The notes under the pieces: model-generated
Database searches by the model: none
What the model saw: the letters and a program-made list of their open reading frames with translations, nothing else
What the model was told of the DNA's origin: nothing
Program-made: the position numbers and the translations under genes
From: Stenotrophomonas ginsengisoli
GTDB lineage: Bacteria > Pseudomonadota > Gammaproteobacteria > Xanthomonadales > Xanthomonadaceae
DNA length: 64,000 nt
Assembly: GCF_001431485.1 (NCBI RefSeq)
Contig: NZ_LDJM01000010.1
Span: forward strand, 60,619-124,618
Direction of reading: 5' to 3'
Part shown: in pieces, positions 8,907 to 16,195 of the stretch
Layout of the letters: the number at the start of each line of letters is the position of its first letter
Position numbering within the stretch: position 1 is the stretch's first letter

Positions 8907-9228
8907 ATGCGCCATAAGACTACCTCGTGTTTGCTATCTGTCGGGCTGGCCCTTCTGTCTTGTGTATCGGCAGCCAGGGCGTGCTCGATCCTGGACATGG
9001 AAGGACCGGAAAACAAATTCAACAATAGCGACACCCTGCTGTTGGCCCAGCCGATATCCACAACACGCGAACCACTGCCGGACGGTAGCGGGCTGTGGCC
9101 ACGTGACTACCGTCAGCATGTGGTCTGGGAGGTGGTGAAAGTCTGGAAAGGCAGCACCAAGGTGGGCGACCAGTTCGAGCAGACACGCTGGATCAGGCGA
9201 GTCGCAGGGCACTGCTCTGGTCAGGAAG
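8907..9228 (+). pseudogene. 3'-truncated copy of the small secreted CSILDMEG protein
   Basis: From the ATG at 8907 the product matches the intact protein at 10341-10793 for about 107 residues: signal peptide, CSILDMEGPENKFNNSDTLL, then [20 protein letters not shown] and FEQTRWIR. Identity then ends at HCSGQEE, where a GGGTCAAAGTGCATTTTCCC segment related to the local repeats and then IS3 sequence begin. The open frame runs on to 9344 with unrelated residues. The last 40 or so residues of the family are missing. The region upstream of the start is also shared by both copies, so the duplication covered gene and promoter. Confidence 0.82.
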
Positions 9229-9252
9229 AACTCGGGTCAAAGTGCATTTTCC

Positions 9253-9471
9253 CAGCGTGCAGGTCTGGCACAGTCGGCCAATCGCCCTCGACGGATGACG
9301 GACAACGCGCACATGGAATCCTGGAACAAGACCATGAAGTCTGACTTCTACCGTCGGTACAAGTTTGATAGCGATCACGAGCTGAGATCAGCGTTGCGTA
9401 GCTACGTGGATTTCTACAATAACCAGCGGCTACACTCGGCACTGGGGTATAAAACACCCATGCAGTTTTAG
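9253..9471 (+). pseudogene. C-terminal remnant of an IS3-family transposase (OrfB)
   Basis: The frame reads [20 protein letters not shown], then [15 protein letters not shown] and ends [14 protein letters not shown] with TAG at 9471. The DNAxMESxxxxxKxE-like segment with the last catalytic Glu, followed by [19 protein letters not shown], is the hallmark of the end of IS3-family integrase-type transposases. Everything before about residue 1 of this stretch is missing, so it is dead. The sequence CAGGTGTCCACTTTTTCGAA at 9491-9510 is probably the right terminal repeat of the element. Confidence 0.85.
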
Positions 9472-9481
9472 CGTGCGCACA

Positions 9482-9557
9482 CCTAACCATCAGGTGTCCA
9501 CTTTTTCGAAGGAAGTGCCCGCCGCTTCGCGGCGCGGCTTAATTCAAAGTGTTAGGG
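9482..9557. repeat. attC-like imperfect palindrome
   Basis: The right half, GCGGCTTAATTCAAAGTGTTA (shown shortened: GCGGCTTAATTCAAAG then TGTTAGGG), follows a perfect CGCCGC-TTC-GCGGCG hairpin at 9520-9534 and closely resembles the 3' half of integron attC sites of xanthomonads. CCTAAC at 9482-9487 could be the matching R'' box for GTTAGGG at 9551-9557, and CACTTT, GAA, AAG and CCGC pieces on the left complement the right half. The left half is stretched and may be mixed with the IS3 end. An open frame starts 6 bases after the R' box, as in gene cassettes. Confidence 0.45.
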
Positions 9558-9562
9558 CGCTC

Positions 9563-9655
9563 ATGAACCATTACTTCCGCTTCGGACTACTTATCTTCCT
9601 CTTGGCGGTAGCGTATCCATCCACAGCAACGAGATGCAGTCTTGGTGAAGCATGA
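9563..9655 (+). CDS. Short frame with signal peptide, probably a cut-off gene
   Basis: Thirty residues: MNHYFRFGLLIFLLAVAYPS then TATRCSLGEA. The first 22 look like a cleavable signal peptide. It ends so soon after the predicted cleavage site that it is more likely the start of a broken gene than a complete one. It begins directly after the attC-like site, as the first gene of an integron cassette would. I cannot name the protein. The following 140 bases to 9796 are A+T-rich and show no gene. Confidence 0.4.
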   Translation: MNHYFRFGLLIFLLAVAYPSTATRCSLGEA

Positions 9656-9796
9656 TTGGGATATTTAGTGGATCTTTCGAAATAGTGCATCGAAGCCGCT
9701 GCTGGAGCAGCCAAGAAAGGCAGGAATTTCCTTTAAGGCAGGGTAGTAATAATTATGGAATATAATGAAGATCAAGATAAATTCGAGTTTTGACTC

Positions 9797-10198
9797 ATGG
9801 ATATGGATCAGGCCCTAGATGGTTTTTTAAACACTTTATTGCCCGATATTGGTTGCGAACTGGATTACTCATCATCATCTCTATCGATACTGGAGGCCTG
9901 GCTTCTTAGGAGGTATGCCAGTCTTGCGGAGGCGCTTGTCGCGACCGAGTCGCGCGTTGTTGATGGTGCGGCCAGATACGTAGGGGAGGTTTTAAGAAAT
10001 AATCTCGGTGCCAGTAAGTGGTTTATAGATTTTTCTGACGAAAAGAATGCTTTTTATGGATTGCCTCAATTGAAAGATTTGCCTGGGCAGGTGGTTCAGG
10101 CATGTCCGCTGACACTCGTTACGACGGCAATTGATCGGCGTACCGGTAGTTTTCTGCAAAAGGTTTACCTTAATGCAGAAAATCGTGCCCGCATTTAG
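9797..10198 (+). CDS. Low-GC orphan protein, possibly immunity-like
   Basis: A soluble protein of 133 residues with no signal peptide or membrane segment: an acidic helical first half (MDMDQALDGFLNTLLPDIG, LEAWLLRRYASLAEAL) and a second half with KWFIDFSDEKNAFYGLPQLK and CPLTLVTTAIDRRTGSFL. The gene and its flanks are clearly richer in A+T than the neighbourhood and use codons such as TTA and ATA freely, which points to transfer from another source. I do not recognise the family with certainty. Small acidic orphans like this, near RHS genes and IS debris, are often immunity proteins of polymorphic toxins; that is only a suggestion here. Domain of unknown function is the safe call. Confidence 0.7.
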   Translation: MDMDQALDGFLNTLLPDIGCELDYSSSSLSILEAWLLRRYASLAEALVATESRVVDGAARYVGEVLRNNLGASKWFIDFSDEKNAFYGLPQLKDLPGQVVQACPLTLVTTAIDRRTGSFLQKVYLNAENRARI

Positions 10199-10228
10199 TT
10201 AAGGGCGTGCCAGGTGGCTTGCGAAGAC

Positions 10229-10322
10229 CCGGGAAAGAGTGCACGTTCACACGAGCTATGGGATTTATCGCCGAAAACCCGGGCCAGAGTGCACATTCAC
10301 ACGAATTATGTGATTTATCGTT
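10229..10322 (+). repeat. Two tandem copies of a 48-bp unit ahead of the secreted protein gene
   Basis: The units CCCGGGaaAGAGTGCACgTT (10229) and CCCGGGccAGAGTGCACaTT (10277) are each followed by CACACGnnnTATGnGATTTATCG. A third copy was split by the IS4 element (its left part ends at 7496, its right part goes on from 8857), again directly upstream of a copy of the same gene. A fourth, looser match (CGGGTCAAAGTGCATTTTCC) lies at 9234. The units may be mobile-element ends or upstream regulatory repeats. Confidence 0.7.
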
Positions 10323-10340
10323 AGCTCAACAGGGACAGCC

Positions 10341-10793
10341 ATGCGTCGTATGACCACTTCGTGTTTACTAGCTTCAGGGCTGGCCCTGCTGTCTTGCGTA
10401 TCCGCAGCCCAAGCGTGCTCAATCCTGGATATGGAAGGGCCGGAAAATAAATTCAACAATAGCGACACCCTGCTGTTGGCCCAGCCGATATCCACAACAC
10501 GCGAACCACTTCCGGACGGTAGCGGGCTGTGGCCACGTGACTACCGTCAGCATGTGGTCTGGGAGGTGGTGAAAGTCTGGAAAGGCAGCGCCAAGGTGGG
10601 CGACCAGTTCGAGCAGACACGCTGGATCAGGGGAACCGGAGGACACTGCTCTGCTTATGAAGTTGCGGAAGAAGGGCAGCGCGTGGTGTTTTATTCAAAA
10701 CACCCGCCGCAGCTTTCCCGCTACTACCACGCCAGCGAGGAAGCTTTCGGCCTGCTGTTCGATGCCCTCGCGAGAGGCACCATCACCCCCTGA
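10341..10793 (+). CDS. Small secreted protein, possible NTR/TIMP-like fold
   Basis: A protein of 150 residues with a signal peptide (residues 1-25, LALLSCVSAAQA) and a mature start at CSILDMEG. The pattern of an N-terminal Cys, a beta-rich middle ([20 protein letters not shown]), a second Cys (HCSAYEVAEEGQRVVFYSK) and a short helical tail is like bacterial secreted proteins with a netrin/TIMP-like barrel, in which a VWKG strand is typical. Function is unknown. It should act in the periplasm or outside. A broken copy with the same upstream region lies at 8907. The family link is inference from the pattern. Confidence 0.8.
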   Translation: MRRMTTSCLLASGLALLSCVSAAQACSILDMEGPENKFNNSDTLLLAQPISTTREPLPDGSGLWPRDYRQHVVWEVVKVWKGSAKVGDQFEQTRWIRGTGGHCSAYEVAEEGQRVVFYSKHPPQLSRYYHASEEAFGLLFDALARGTITP

Positions 10794-10915
10794 ACATCCC
10801 CCCGGGCCATAAGACCAACGGGATCAGGTTCACTTAGCAAGCCCATGAATACGTAGGCCATTAGGAATTGGCTACCGATGACAAGCAAAAACATCCAGCA
10901 CACAGGAGGTGGCGC

Positions 10916-11539
10916 ATGCGTTTTTCCTTGATGTACCCGGCGGTTGTTTTCACTGCAGCGTGCCTGTTCATGCCCAGCGCGATGGCGGGCGATTGCGTAT
11001 CTGTGCCGGAGCGCGAGCGTTTTCTGGCCTTGGACGAGGATGCATTCGACCAGGATATGCAGGGGGGCTGGCGCGCAGTGGCGAGCGAACCGCATTGCCA
11101 GGAAGCGGCGGCAGACCTGATCCGCGACTGGCGGATCAGGCACCAGAGCACGGCCAGCATCCTGTTCTGGCACGAGGGGCAGATTCGCGCCAGCTTAGAA
11201 GACAGAGAAGCCGCCGTTGCCTTGTTCAAGCAGTCCTACAAGCCCGCATCGCCCGGCACCACGGCCTGGAATGCGTATGTCGATGCCAGCATCGCCTTTC
11301 TGACCAGGGACAAGCCTGCCCTGCTGCGTGCCCGCGAAAACCTGCGCCAGGTGAACCCGCCGCCGGAATACGAGATCAAGGAAGGCCGCGTCGAAATAGA
11401 GATGAGCGATGGCCGCCGCCACAGCATACGCTGGCCACCCAACATCGACGTGGTCGATGGCTTGGTCAACTGCGTTGATGCCAGTTATGACACCGCCTAT
11501 GGCAGCACCTGCCGTGCCGGGCCACCTGGCACGCCCTGA
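10916..11539 (+). CDS. Secreted hypothetical protein
   Basis: The ATG at 10916 follows an AGGAGG ribosome-binding site by six bases and opens a signal peptide (MRFSLMYPAVVFTAACLF, MPSAMAG), so it is preferred over earlier in-frame starts. The mature protein of about 180 residues has four Cys, a helical middle that resembles TPR-like hairpins (ASILFWHEGQIRASLEDREA, AVALFKQSYKPASPG, WNAYVDASIAFLTRD) and a beta-rich end (EIEMSDGRRHSIRWPPNIDV). I do not recognise the family. It sits alone between the secreted protein gene at 10341 and a small membrane protein. Confidence 0.82.
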   Translation: MRFSLMYPAVVFTAACLFMPSAMAGDCVSVPERERFLALDEDAFDQDMQGGWRAVASEPHCQEAAADLIRDWRIRHQSTASILFWHEGQIRASLEDREAAVALFKQSYKPASPGTTAWNAYVDASIAFLTRDKPALLRARENLRQVNPPPEYEIKEGRVEIEMSDGRRHSIRWPPNIDVVDGLVNCVDASYDTAYGSTCRAGPPGTP

Positions 11540-11665
11540 CTACCCGCCTGCAAAATACCAAAAGCCCAGGCGACAACAGGCGCCAGAAAAAATTCCCACC
11601 CAACTGAAGTAATTGAGCAGATATCCGTCGCAGGCAACACATCCAACCACAGGGGGAGTGGCACC

Positions 11666-12016
11666 ATGTACCGATTGCTGACGCTGTTGTTCAAACTGGC
11701 CATCTATATTGGCGCACCGTTGACGATCATCGCAGCCACGGTGGCCGGTGGTGCACTGGCCGTTACACCCGATATCGCCCTGCCGGGATGGCTGGGTTAT
11801 CTGCTGGGTGGTGTGCTGGGCATCGTCATTGCCACTGCGATATTCGGCCTGCCGCTGATGGTGCTGGCCATCCACGATGATTTGCTCAAGGTGCACCAGG
11901 CCCTGCACCGCCTGCAGTTGTCGGCAGGGGCACCGCCGCCGGTGCCAGGGCTGATGGAAACGGTGGTCGCCCCGGTCCTGGCCGAGCGCGCCTTCGAGCG
12001 CCTGCTCGGCGATTGA
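11666..12016 (+). CDS. Small inner-membrane protein
   Basis: A protein of 116 residues with two strong membrane helices (about residues 10-34 and 43-68, rich in Gly, Ala, Ile and Leu), followed by a cytoplasmic helix (DDLLKVHQALHRLQL) and an Ala/Pro-rich tail. A GGGGGAG ribosome-binding site precedes the ATG. The family is not recognised; nothing suggests transport or enzymatic activity. The acetyltransferase gene follows after 48 bases and may be co-transcribed. Confidence 0.75.
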   Translation: MYRLLTLLFKLAIYIGAPLTIIAATVAGGALAVTPDIALPGWLGYLLGGVLGIVIATAIFGLPLMVLAIHDDLLKVHQALHRLQLSAGAPPPVPGLMETVVAPVLAERAFERLLGD

Positions 12017-12064
12017 GTGGCGTGCGCTACGATCCAGGCCTGAACCGTGACCGGGAGCCTGCCG

Positions 12065-12568
12065 ATGACCACGCTGCGCAGCGAACACGCCGGCGATATC
12101 GCCGCCATTGCCGGCCTTACCCAGGCTGCCTTTGCCAACGCGCCGCACAGCAGTGGCAGCGAAAGCGCGATTGTGGATGCGTTGCGCGCCGCCGGGGCAC
12201 TGACCGTCTCGCTGCTGGCCGACGTGGAAGGCCAGGTGGTGGGCCATGTGGCGATCTCACCGGTGAGCATCAGTGACGGCAGCCATGGCTGGTACGGGCT
12301 GGGCCCGGTGTCGGTGTTGCCGGTATACCAGGGCAGAGGCATCGGCACAGGCCTGATCAATCAGGCGCTGGCCCAACTGCAGGCCAAGGGTGCGGCCGGT
12401 TGCGTGGTGCTGGGCGAACCGGGGTATTACCAGCGCTTCGGCTTTACCAAAGTGCCCGGCCTGCAGCTGCCGGGCGTGCCTGCGCACTACTTCCAGGCCC
12501 GGTGCTTTGGCAGCGCCATGGCCCAAGGCACGGTGGCCTATCACCCGGGCTTTGCGGCAACAGGCTGA
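12065..12568 (+). CDS. GNAT-family N-acetyltransferase, YhbS-like
   Basis: A protein of 167 residues that should move an acetyl group from acetyl-CoA to an amine; the substrate is unknown. The acetyl-CoA-binding motif A is clear: VSVLPVYQGRGIGTGLINQA (about residues 84-103), with the QGRGIG pyrophosphate loop. Strand beta-4 (GHVAISPVSI) and the end part GEPGYYQRFGFTKVP are typical of the YhbS type. The ATG at 12065 is preferred; a GTG 18 bases upstream is possible. The spacing suggests co-transcription with the membrane protein before it. A strong GC hairpin follows. Confidence 0.88.
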   Translation: MTTLRSEHAGDIAAIAGLTQAAFANAPHSSGSESAIVDALRAAGALTVSLLADVEGQVVGHVAISPVSISDGSHGWYGLGPVSVLPVYQGRGIGTGLINQALAQLQAKGAAGCVVLGEPGYYQRFGFTKVPGLQLPGVPAHYFQARCFGSAMAQGTVAYHPGFAATG

Positions 12569-12665
12569 GCCCACTGGATCACCCTCGCGCCATTGGGCAA
12601 TCACCCGCCATGCCCTGCACGCGTGCCACTTCGGTATGCGATTGCCCGGCACTGGCCAATCACAC

Positions 12666-12685
12666 GCCGGGCCCTGCGGCCCGGC
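12666..12685 (+). terminator. Strong GC hairpin between converging genes
   Basis: GCCGGGCC at 12666-12673 and GGCCCGGC at 12678-12685 form a perfect 8-bp stem with a CTGC loop. It sits between the ends of the acetyltransferase gene and the leftward metallopeptidase gene and could stop both. There is no T-run. Confidence 0.5.
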
Positions 12686-12715
12686 ACTGACGTTCCACGC
12701 TGGCTGCGCCCCCGC

Positions 12716-13654
12716 TTACTGCGCCATCGCCTGGCTGCGCTCGCCGTGGGCCTGCTGCTGGCCCTGCTCGATGGCCTGGCTGCGTTGCAGTGAGTGTTCC
12801 AGCGCCGGCGCGGCGGCCTGCAGGTCGGCCATCACCCGCATGCCCGGGGTCTGGGTGGAAGCCACCCAGGCCTGCTCACCCTGCTGCAGCACCTGGCTGT
12901 TGCCCGGATGCAGGCCCAGTTCGCGCGCGCGTACCGACAGGTCCAGCAGGTGCTCGGCACTGGTGCCGGCCGGCAACTGCCCGCGCAGGTGCTCGGCCAT
13001 GCGCTGGTCACCCGGGTGTGCCGCCTGTGTGAGCGCCGCGTCGGCCGGCTCGGGCAGCCTGCCGGTGGCGCGCAGCCACGGCACCAGGGCGGTGTCGTAA
13101 TGGCCACCGTAGTAATCGACATAGCTGCCGGTGGACACCGAAGGCTTCTCGGTGCCGAACACGGCCGCGATCTGGCCGATGGCCTGGTCACGGCTGAGGT
13201 TGCCGGCCAGGTGCTCGCCGGCAATGCGGATGTAATCGGCCTTGCCCGCACCGCTGACATTGATGTCCGGGCCACCGCTCTGGACGATTTCGTGGCGCAC
13301 GGTGGCATTGGCCAGGGTCGCGGCCCCCTCGTTGCGCAGCTGGTAATCCACATAGGCCTGGCGCGAGCTGTAATCGGGCGCCTCGGTGAAACGATGGTGG
13401 CCCATTTCGTGGGAAATCGACCGTGCAATCCACGCCCCGTCGCCCTGGGATTTTTCATCCAGCACGATCCGCGCATTGGCGCGGTCATAGAAGGTGCCAC
13501 CGCCGGCACGCCCCCACTCCACGGCCAGGCCATCGGCCTGGATCTGGGCCAGGTCACCGCGCAGCGTGGCCGAATGCGGCAACAGCGCGGTGAAGGCCGG
13601 GTCCTGCAGCGGTGACGGTGCTGCGGCGGGCGCGCCGCCCACGGCCCCGGTCAT
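12716..13654 (-). CDS. Putative metallopeptidase, candidate type IV secretion antibacterial effector
   Basis: A protein of 312 residues without a signal peptide. Residues 20-200 look like a zinc metallopeptidase: the HExxH motif is SHEMGHHR (His82, Glu83, His86), and NEGAATLAN (Glu109) can give the third ligand. Residues about 205-312 (AAHPGDQRMAEHL, LDLSVRARELGLHPG, PALEHSLQRSQAIEQ, then a Gln-rich tail) resemble the C-terminal XVIPCD export domain of the effectors sent into rival bacteria by the Xanthomonas/Stenotrophomonas type IV system. The ATG at 13654 overlaps the stop of the upstream lipoprotein gene (ATGA), so the two are translated together, as known effector/immunity pairs often are. 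The peptidase motif is clear; the export domain and role are inference. Confidence 0.72.
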   Translation of the reverse strand: MTGAVGGAPAAAPSPLQDPAFTALLPHSATLRGDLAQIQADGLAVEWGRAGGGTFYDRANARIVLDEKSQGDGAWIARSISHEMGHHRFTEAPDYSSRQAYVDYQLRNEGAATLANATVRHEIVQSGGPDINVSGAGKADYIRIAGEHLAGNLSRDQAIGQIAAVFGTEKPSVSTGSYVDYYGGHYDTALVPWLRATGRLPEPADAALTQAAHPGDQRMAEHLRGQLPAGTSAEHLLDLSVRARELGLHPGNSQVLQQGEQAWVASTQTPGMRVMADLQAAAPALEHSLQRSQAIEQGQQQAHGERSQAMAQ

Positions 13655-14190
13655 CGCTGCTGCCTCACGCTGATCGAGACGATCTGCGCGCCACTGTGAT
13701 CCAGCCCCAGCAGGACGCGGCTGCTGGACAGACGCAGCTCCCACCATGCCGGTGCATCCGGTGCATCCGGGCGCGGCGCGGAGGGAACCGCATCAGGCCA
13801 TTGCAGCGGCTGCATCGGCTGCGGCTGGGCCAGGCGCAGCAACAGCACCGGCGAACCGGCCTGCCCCGCCGGCGGTGAGCGCAGCTCCACCTCGGCCAGC
13901 GCCACCGGGCCCAACTGGCCGGCTGTGGCCTTGCGCAGCTGCCAGCCCTGTCCACTTTCCTGTGCCTGCAACGTGGTGCCCAGCTGCGCCTGCAGCGCAT
14001 CGAGCTGGTCCAGGTCAATGGCGGCCAGCGCGGCCACCGCGGAATACAACGCATCGTTCATTGCAGGGTTCCTTTTCTCGGGCAGGTTGCCGGCAGCTTC
14101 CTTGCCCATACTGGTGCAGCCGCCAAGGGTCAGTGCAGCGGACACCATCAGGGCAGCCGCCATACGGCCTGTCGTGCAGCACATGGTCAT
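13651..14190 (-). CDS. Lipoprotein, candidate immunity partner of the metallopeptidase
   Basis: A protein of 179 residues with a lipoprotein signal peptide: basic start, hydrophobic stretch (MAAALMVSAALTL) and lipobox LGGC with the lipidated Cys near residue 25. The residue after it is Thr, so outer-membrane sorting is likely. The mature part is beta-rich (WQLRKATAGQLGPVALAEV, PVLLLRLAQPQPMQPLQW, WWELRLSSSRVLLGLDHSG) with an acidic Asp-Ala-Pro stretch. No enzyme motif is seen. Immunity proteins of type IV-delivered effectors in this group are typically periplasmic lipoproteins encoded directly upstream of the effector, and this gene fits in all three points: position, coupling and localisation. 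The protein family itself is not recognised. Confidence 0.72.
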   Translation of the reverse strand: MTMCCTTGRMAAALMVSAALTLGGCTSMGKEAAGNLPEKRNPAMNDALYSAVAALAAIDLDQLDALQAQLGTTLQAQESGQGWQLRKATAGQLGPVALAEVELRSPPAGQAGSPVLLLRLAQPQPMQPLQWPDAVPSAPRPDAPDAPAWWELRLSSSRVLLGLDHSGAQIVSISVRQQR

Positions 14191-14262
14191 GGCAACGCTC
14201 TGGCATTCATCAAGCCGATCAATCTAGGCAATGCCATCAACCAGGTAAAACGCCAAACCACC

Positions 14263-14317
14263 GTTTTGTGCGCTGGACGACGGTTTTCACGCAGGCAACT
14301 GCCGGTTTTGTGCGCTG
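14263..14317. repeat. Direct repeat upstream of the lipoprotein/metallopeptidase pair
   Basis: GTTTTGTGCGCTG occurs at 14263-14275 and again at 14305-14317, 42 bases apart, about four turns of the helix. The pair lies 73-127 bases upstream of the lipoprotein start and could be an operator. The remaining sequence of the 14191-14497 gap shows no gene. Confidence 0.45.
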
Positions 14318-14497
14318 CATGTACCTGGCTGCGGCAATGCGCCGGCCCGCCATGCGCATCGCCCGGCCCTGCTGCCCCGACAGTGACAGCCTGCACCGCC
14401 TGCAGCGTGCCCGGCCGCCCTGCCCACAACCACCGGCCGGTGCTGTTGGCCAACCACCGCCTCGTATACTGCCCGGCCATCGCCAGCCCGTGCCCAG

Positions 14498-15424
14498 ATG
14501 TTGCCCATGACCCGTCTACTGATGCTGCTGGCCCTGCTCGTGGTCATCCCGGCCCGGGCGCAGACCCTGAGCCTGACCTTTGATGATGGCCTGGATCCGG
14601 ATACCCAGCCCGCAGCGGCCGGCTGGAATGCCCAGCTGCTGGCACACCTGGAGCAATTGCAGATCCATGCGATGGTGTTCCCGTCACTGGCACGCACGGG
14701 AACAGGCAGCGGTACGGCCTTGATCGCGCAGTGGTCTGCTGCCGGCCACGCCGTGGGCAACCACACCAGCGAGCACCGCAGTCTGGCCGCCAGCAGCACG
14801 AGCCTGGCCACCTTCATTGAACAGGTGGAGCAGGCCCAGCGCCATTACGGCCACCTGCCGGGCTGGCAGCGGATGCTGCGCTTTCCTTATCTGAAAGAAG
14901 GCAACACCGCAGACAAACGCGACGGCATGCGCAGCTGGCTTGAGGAAAATGATTACCGCGCAGCGCCGGTGTCCATCGATGCCAGCGACTGGTACTACAA
15001 CCTACTGTATCTGTCGTGGCTGGAAAACGGCGACAGCGGCAAGGCCGGGCAGATCCAACAGGCCTACATCCAGCACCTGCTCGACCGCGCCGCCTACTAC
15101 GAGCAGCTGGCCCGGCAGCTGCTCGGCCGCAGCCCGGACCATGTCCTGCTGCTGCACACCAACCGGCTCAATGCCGATGCCCTGCCGCAACTGGTGAGCG
15201 CCTTCCAGGGCCACGGCTGGCGCTTCATATCGCCCCTGCAGGCCTTCGACGATGTGCTTTACCGGCAACAGCCGGACATCCTGCCGGCCGGGGAAAGCAT
15301 TGTCTGGGCACTGGCCAAGGCGCAGGACCTGCCCGGCCTGCGCTACCCGGCCGAGGACGCGCGCTACGAACAACCCGCACTGCAGGCACAAGGGCTGGTG
15401 CCGGCAAAATCCGCTCCCCGCTGA
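14498..15424 (+). CDS. Polysaccharide deacetylase family protein
   Basis: A secreted protein of 308 residues (signal peptide about residues 1-21, ending PARAQ). The NodB-type deacetylase core is visible: SLTFDDGLDP (motif 1, with the catalytic base and metal Asp), GNHTSEHRSL (motif 2, HxxxH metal ligands) and RFPYLKEGNT (motif 3). Enzymes of this type remove acetyl groups from N-acetylglucosamine or N-acetylmuramic acid in glycans; the substrate cannot be told. The closing motif near HVLLLHTNRLNADAL fits motif 5. A second Met at 14507 is an equally good start. It stands alone between two leftward genes. Confidence 0.9.
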   Translation: MLPMTRLLMLLALLVVIPARAQTLSLTFDDGLDPDTQPAAAGWNAQLLAHLEQLQIHAMVFPSLARTGTGSGTALIAQWSAAGHAVGNHTSEHRSLAASSTSLATFIEQVEQAQRHYGHLPGWQRMLRFPYLKEGNTADKRDGMRSWLEENDYRAAPVSIDASDWYYNLLYLSWLENGDSGKAGQIQQAYIQHLLDRAAYYEQLARQLLGRSPDHVLLLHTNRLNADALPQLVSAFQGHGWRFISPLQAFDDVLYRQQPDILPAGESIVWALAKAQDLPGLRYPAEDARYEQPALQAQGLVPAKSAPR

Positions 15425-15498
15425 GCCGGCCGCTCCAGCGGATGCCATTGTTGCGGCGCCAGCACCAGCGCGCCGCAACCGGGCATCAGGCAGCAGGC

Positions 15499-15996
15499 TT
15501 ACAGGTCGTTGGCCGGGCCCTGCGTCTGGTCAGCCGGCTCATCGTCAGCGGCCAGCATTGCCGTATGCGCGGCCAGGGTTTGCGCATTGATGATCGGCGT
15601 ATCGGTCAACGAGCCCGAATCGATGCGCCAGTCCCCGTCCACGGCCAGGATGCGGTAGCTGACCCGCTCGTTGCGTGCGCGCGGGCCGTTGCCCAGTGGC
15701 AGCTCTTCCTCGCCGGTCAGCGCCGGCAGCTGGTAGTTGACCACCACAGTGCAGTTGCTGCCATGGCAACGCGGTTTACCCAGGCGGTGGCCACTGCTCA
15801 GCAGCACGGTATCGGCACCGATGCCCTCGTAATCCGGCTCCAGGTGCAGGTGCTGCTGCATGCCTTCGGCATCGCTGTGCAGGCGCCCACCGCCCAGCTC
15901 CCAGGCCACGAACTGCTCCACCGCCTGCAGCGGGGTTTCCCAGGCACTTGCCACGGCCGGCAGCATTGCCAGGCACACCATCACGCACTTGATCAC
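15499..15996 (-). CDS. Secreted hypothetical protein
   Basis: About 165 residues from a GTG at 15996, chosen because it opens directly into a signal peptide (IKCVMVCLAMLPAVASA); an ATG at 16050 in the same frame would add 18 polar residues ahead of it. The mature protein has paired Cys (RCHGSNCTVVV) and alternating strands (VSYRILAVDGDWRIDSGSL), then an acidic end. Function and family are not recognised. It lies alone, facing the deacetylase gene, and should be periplasmic. Confidence 0.75.
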   Translation of the reverse strand: MIKCVMVCLAMLPAVASAWETPLQAVEQFVAWELGGGRLHSDAEGMQQHLHLEPDYEGIGADTVLLSSGHRLGKPRCHGSNCTVVVNYQLPALTGEEELPLGNGPRARNERVSYRILAVDGDWRIDSGSLTDTPIINAQTLAAHTAMLAADDEPADQTQGPANDL

Positions 15997-16195
15997 AGCC
16001 ACATCCTGTTGCCATTGATAACCGGTGCAGGATAGGCAAGACCGGATCATTTATTGCGCCTGCAACCCGACATTGGCGTGGGCGCTGCGAGCGGATGCCT
16101 TGCATGCAAGCGTCATGCTGGCAAGGCCACTTCGCGCATAGCCACAATAAACCCGGCAAACGCCGGGTTTGACGCATCAAGCACGCGGGAAACCA

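Noticed and set aside
9193..9490. Minus-strand frames over the IS3 remnant
   Set aside because: The plus strand reads a clear IS3 transposase end; the minus frames match nothing known.
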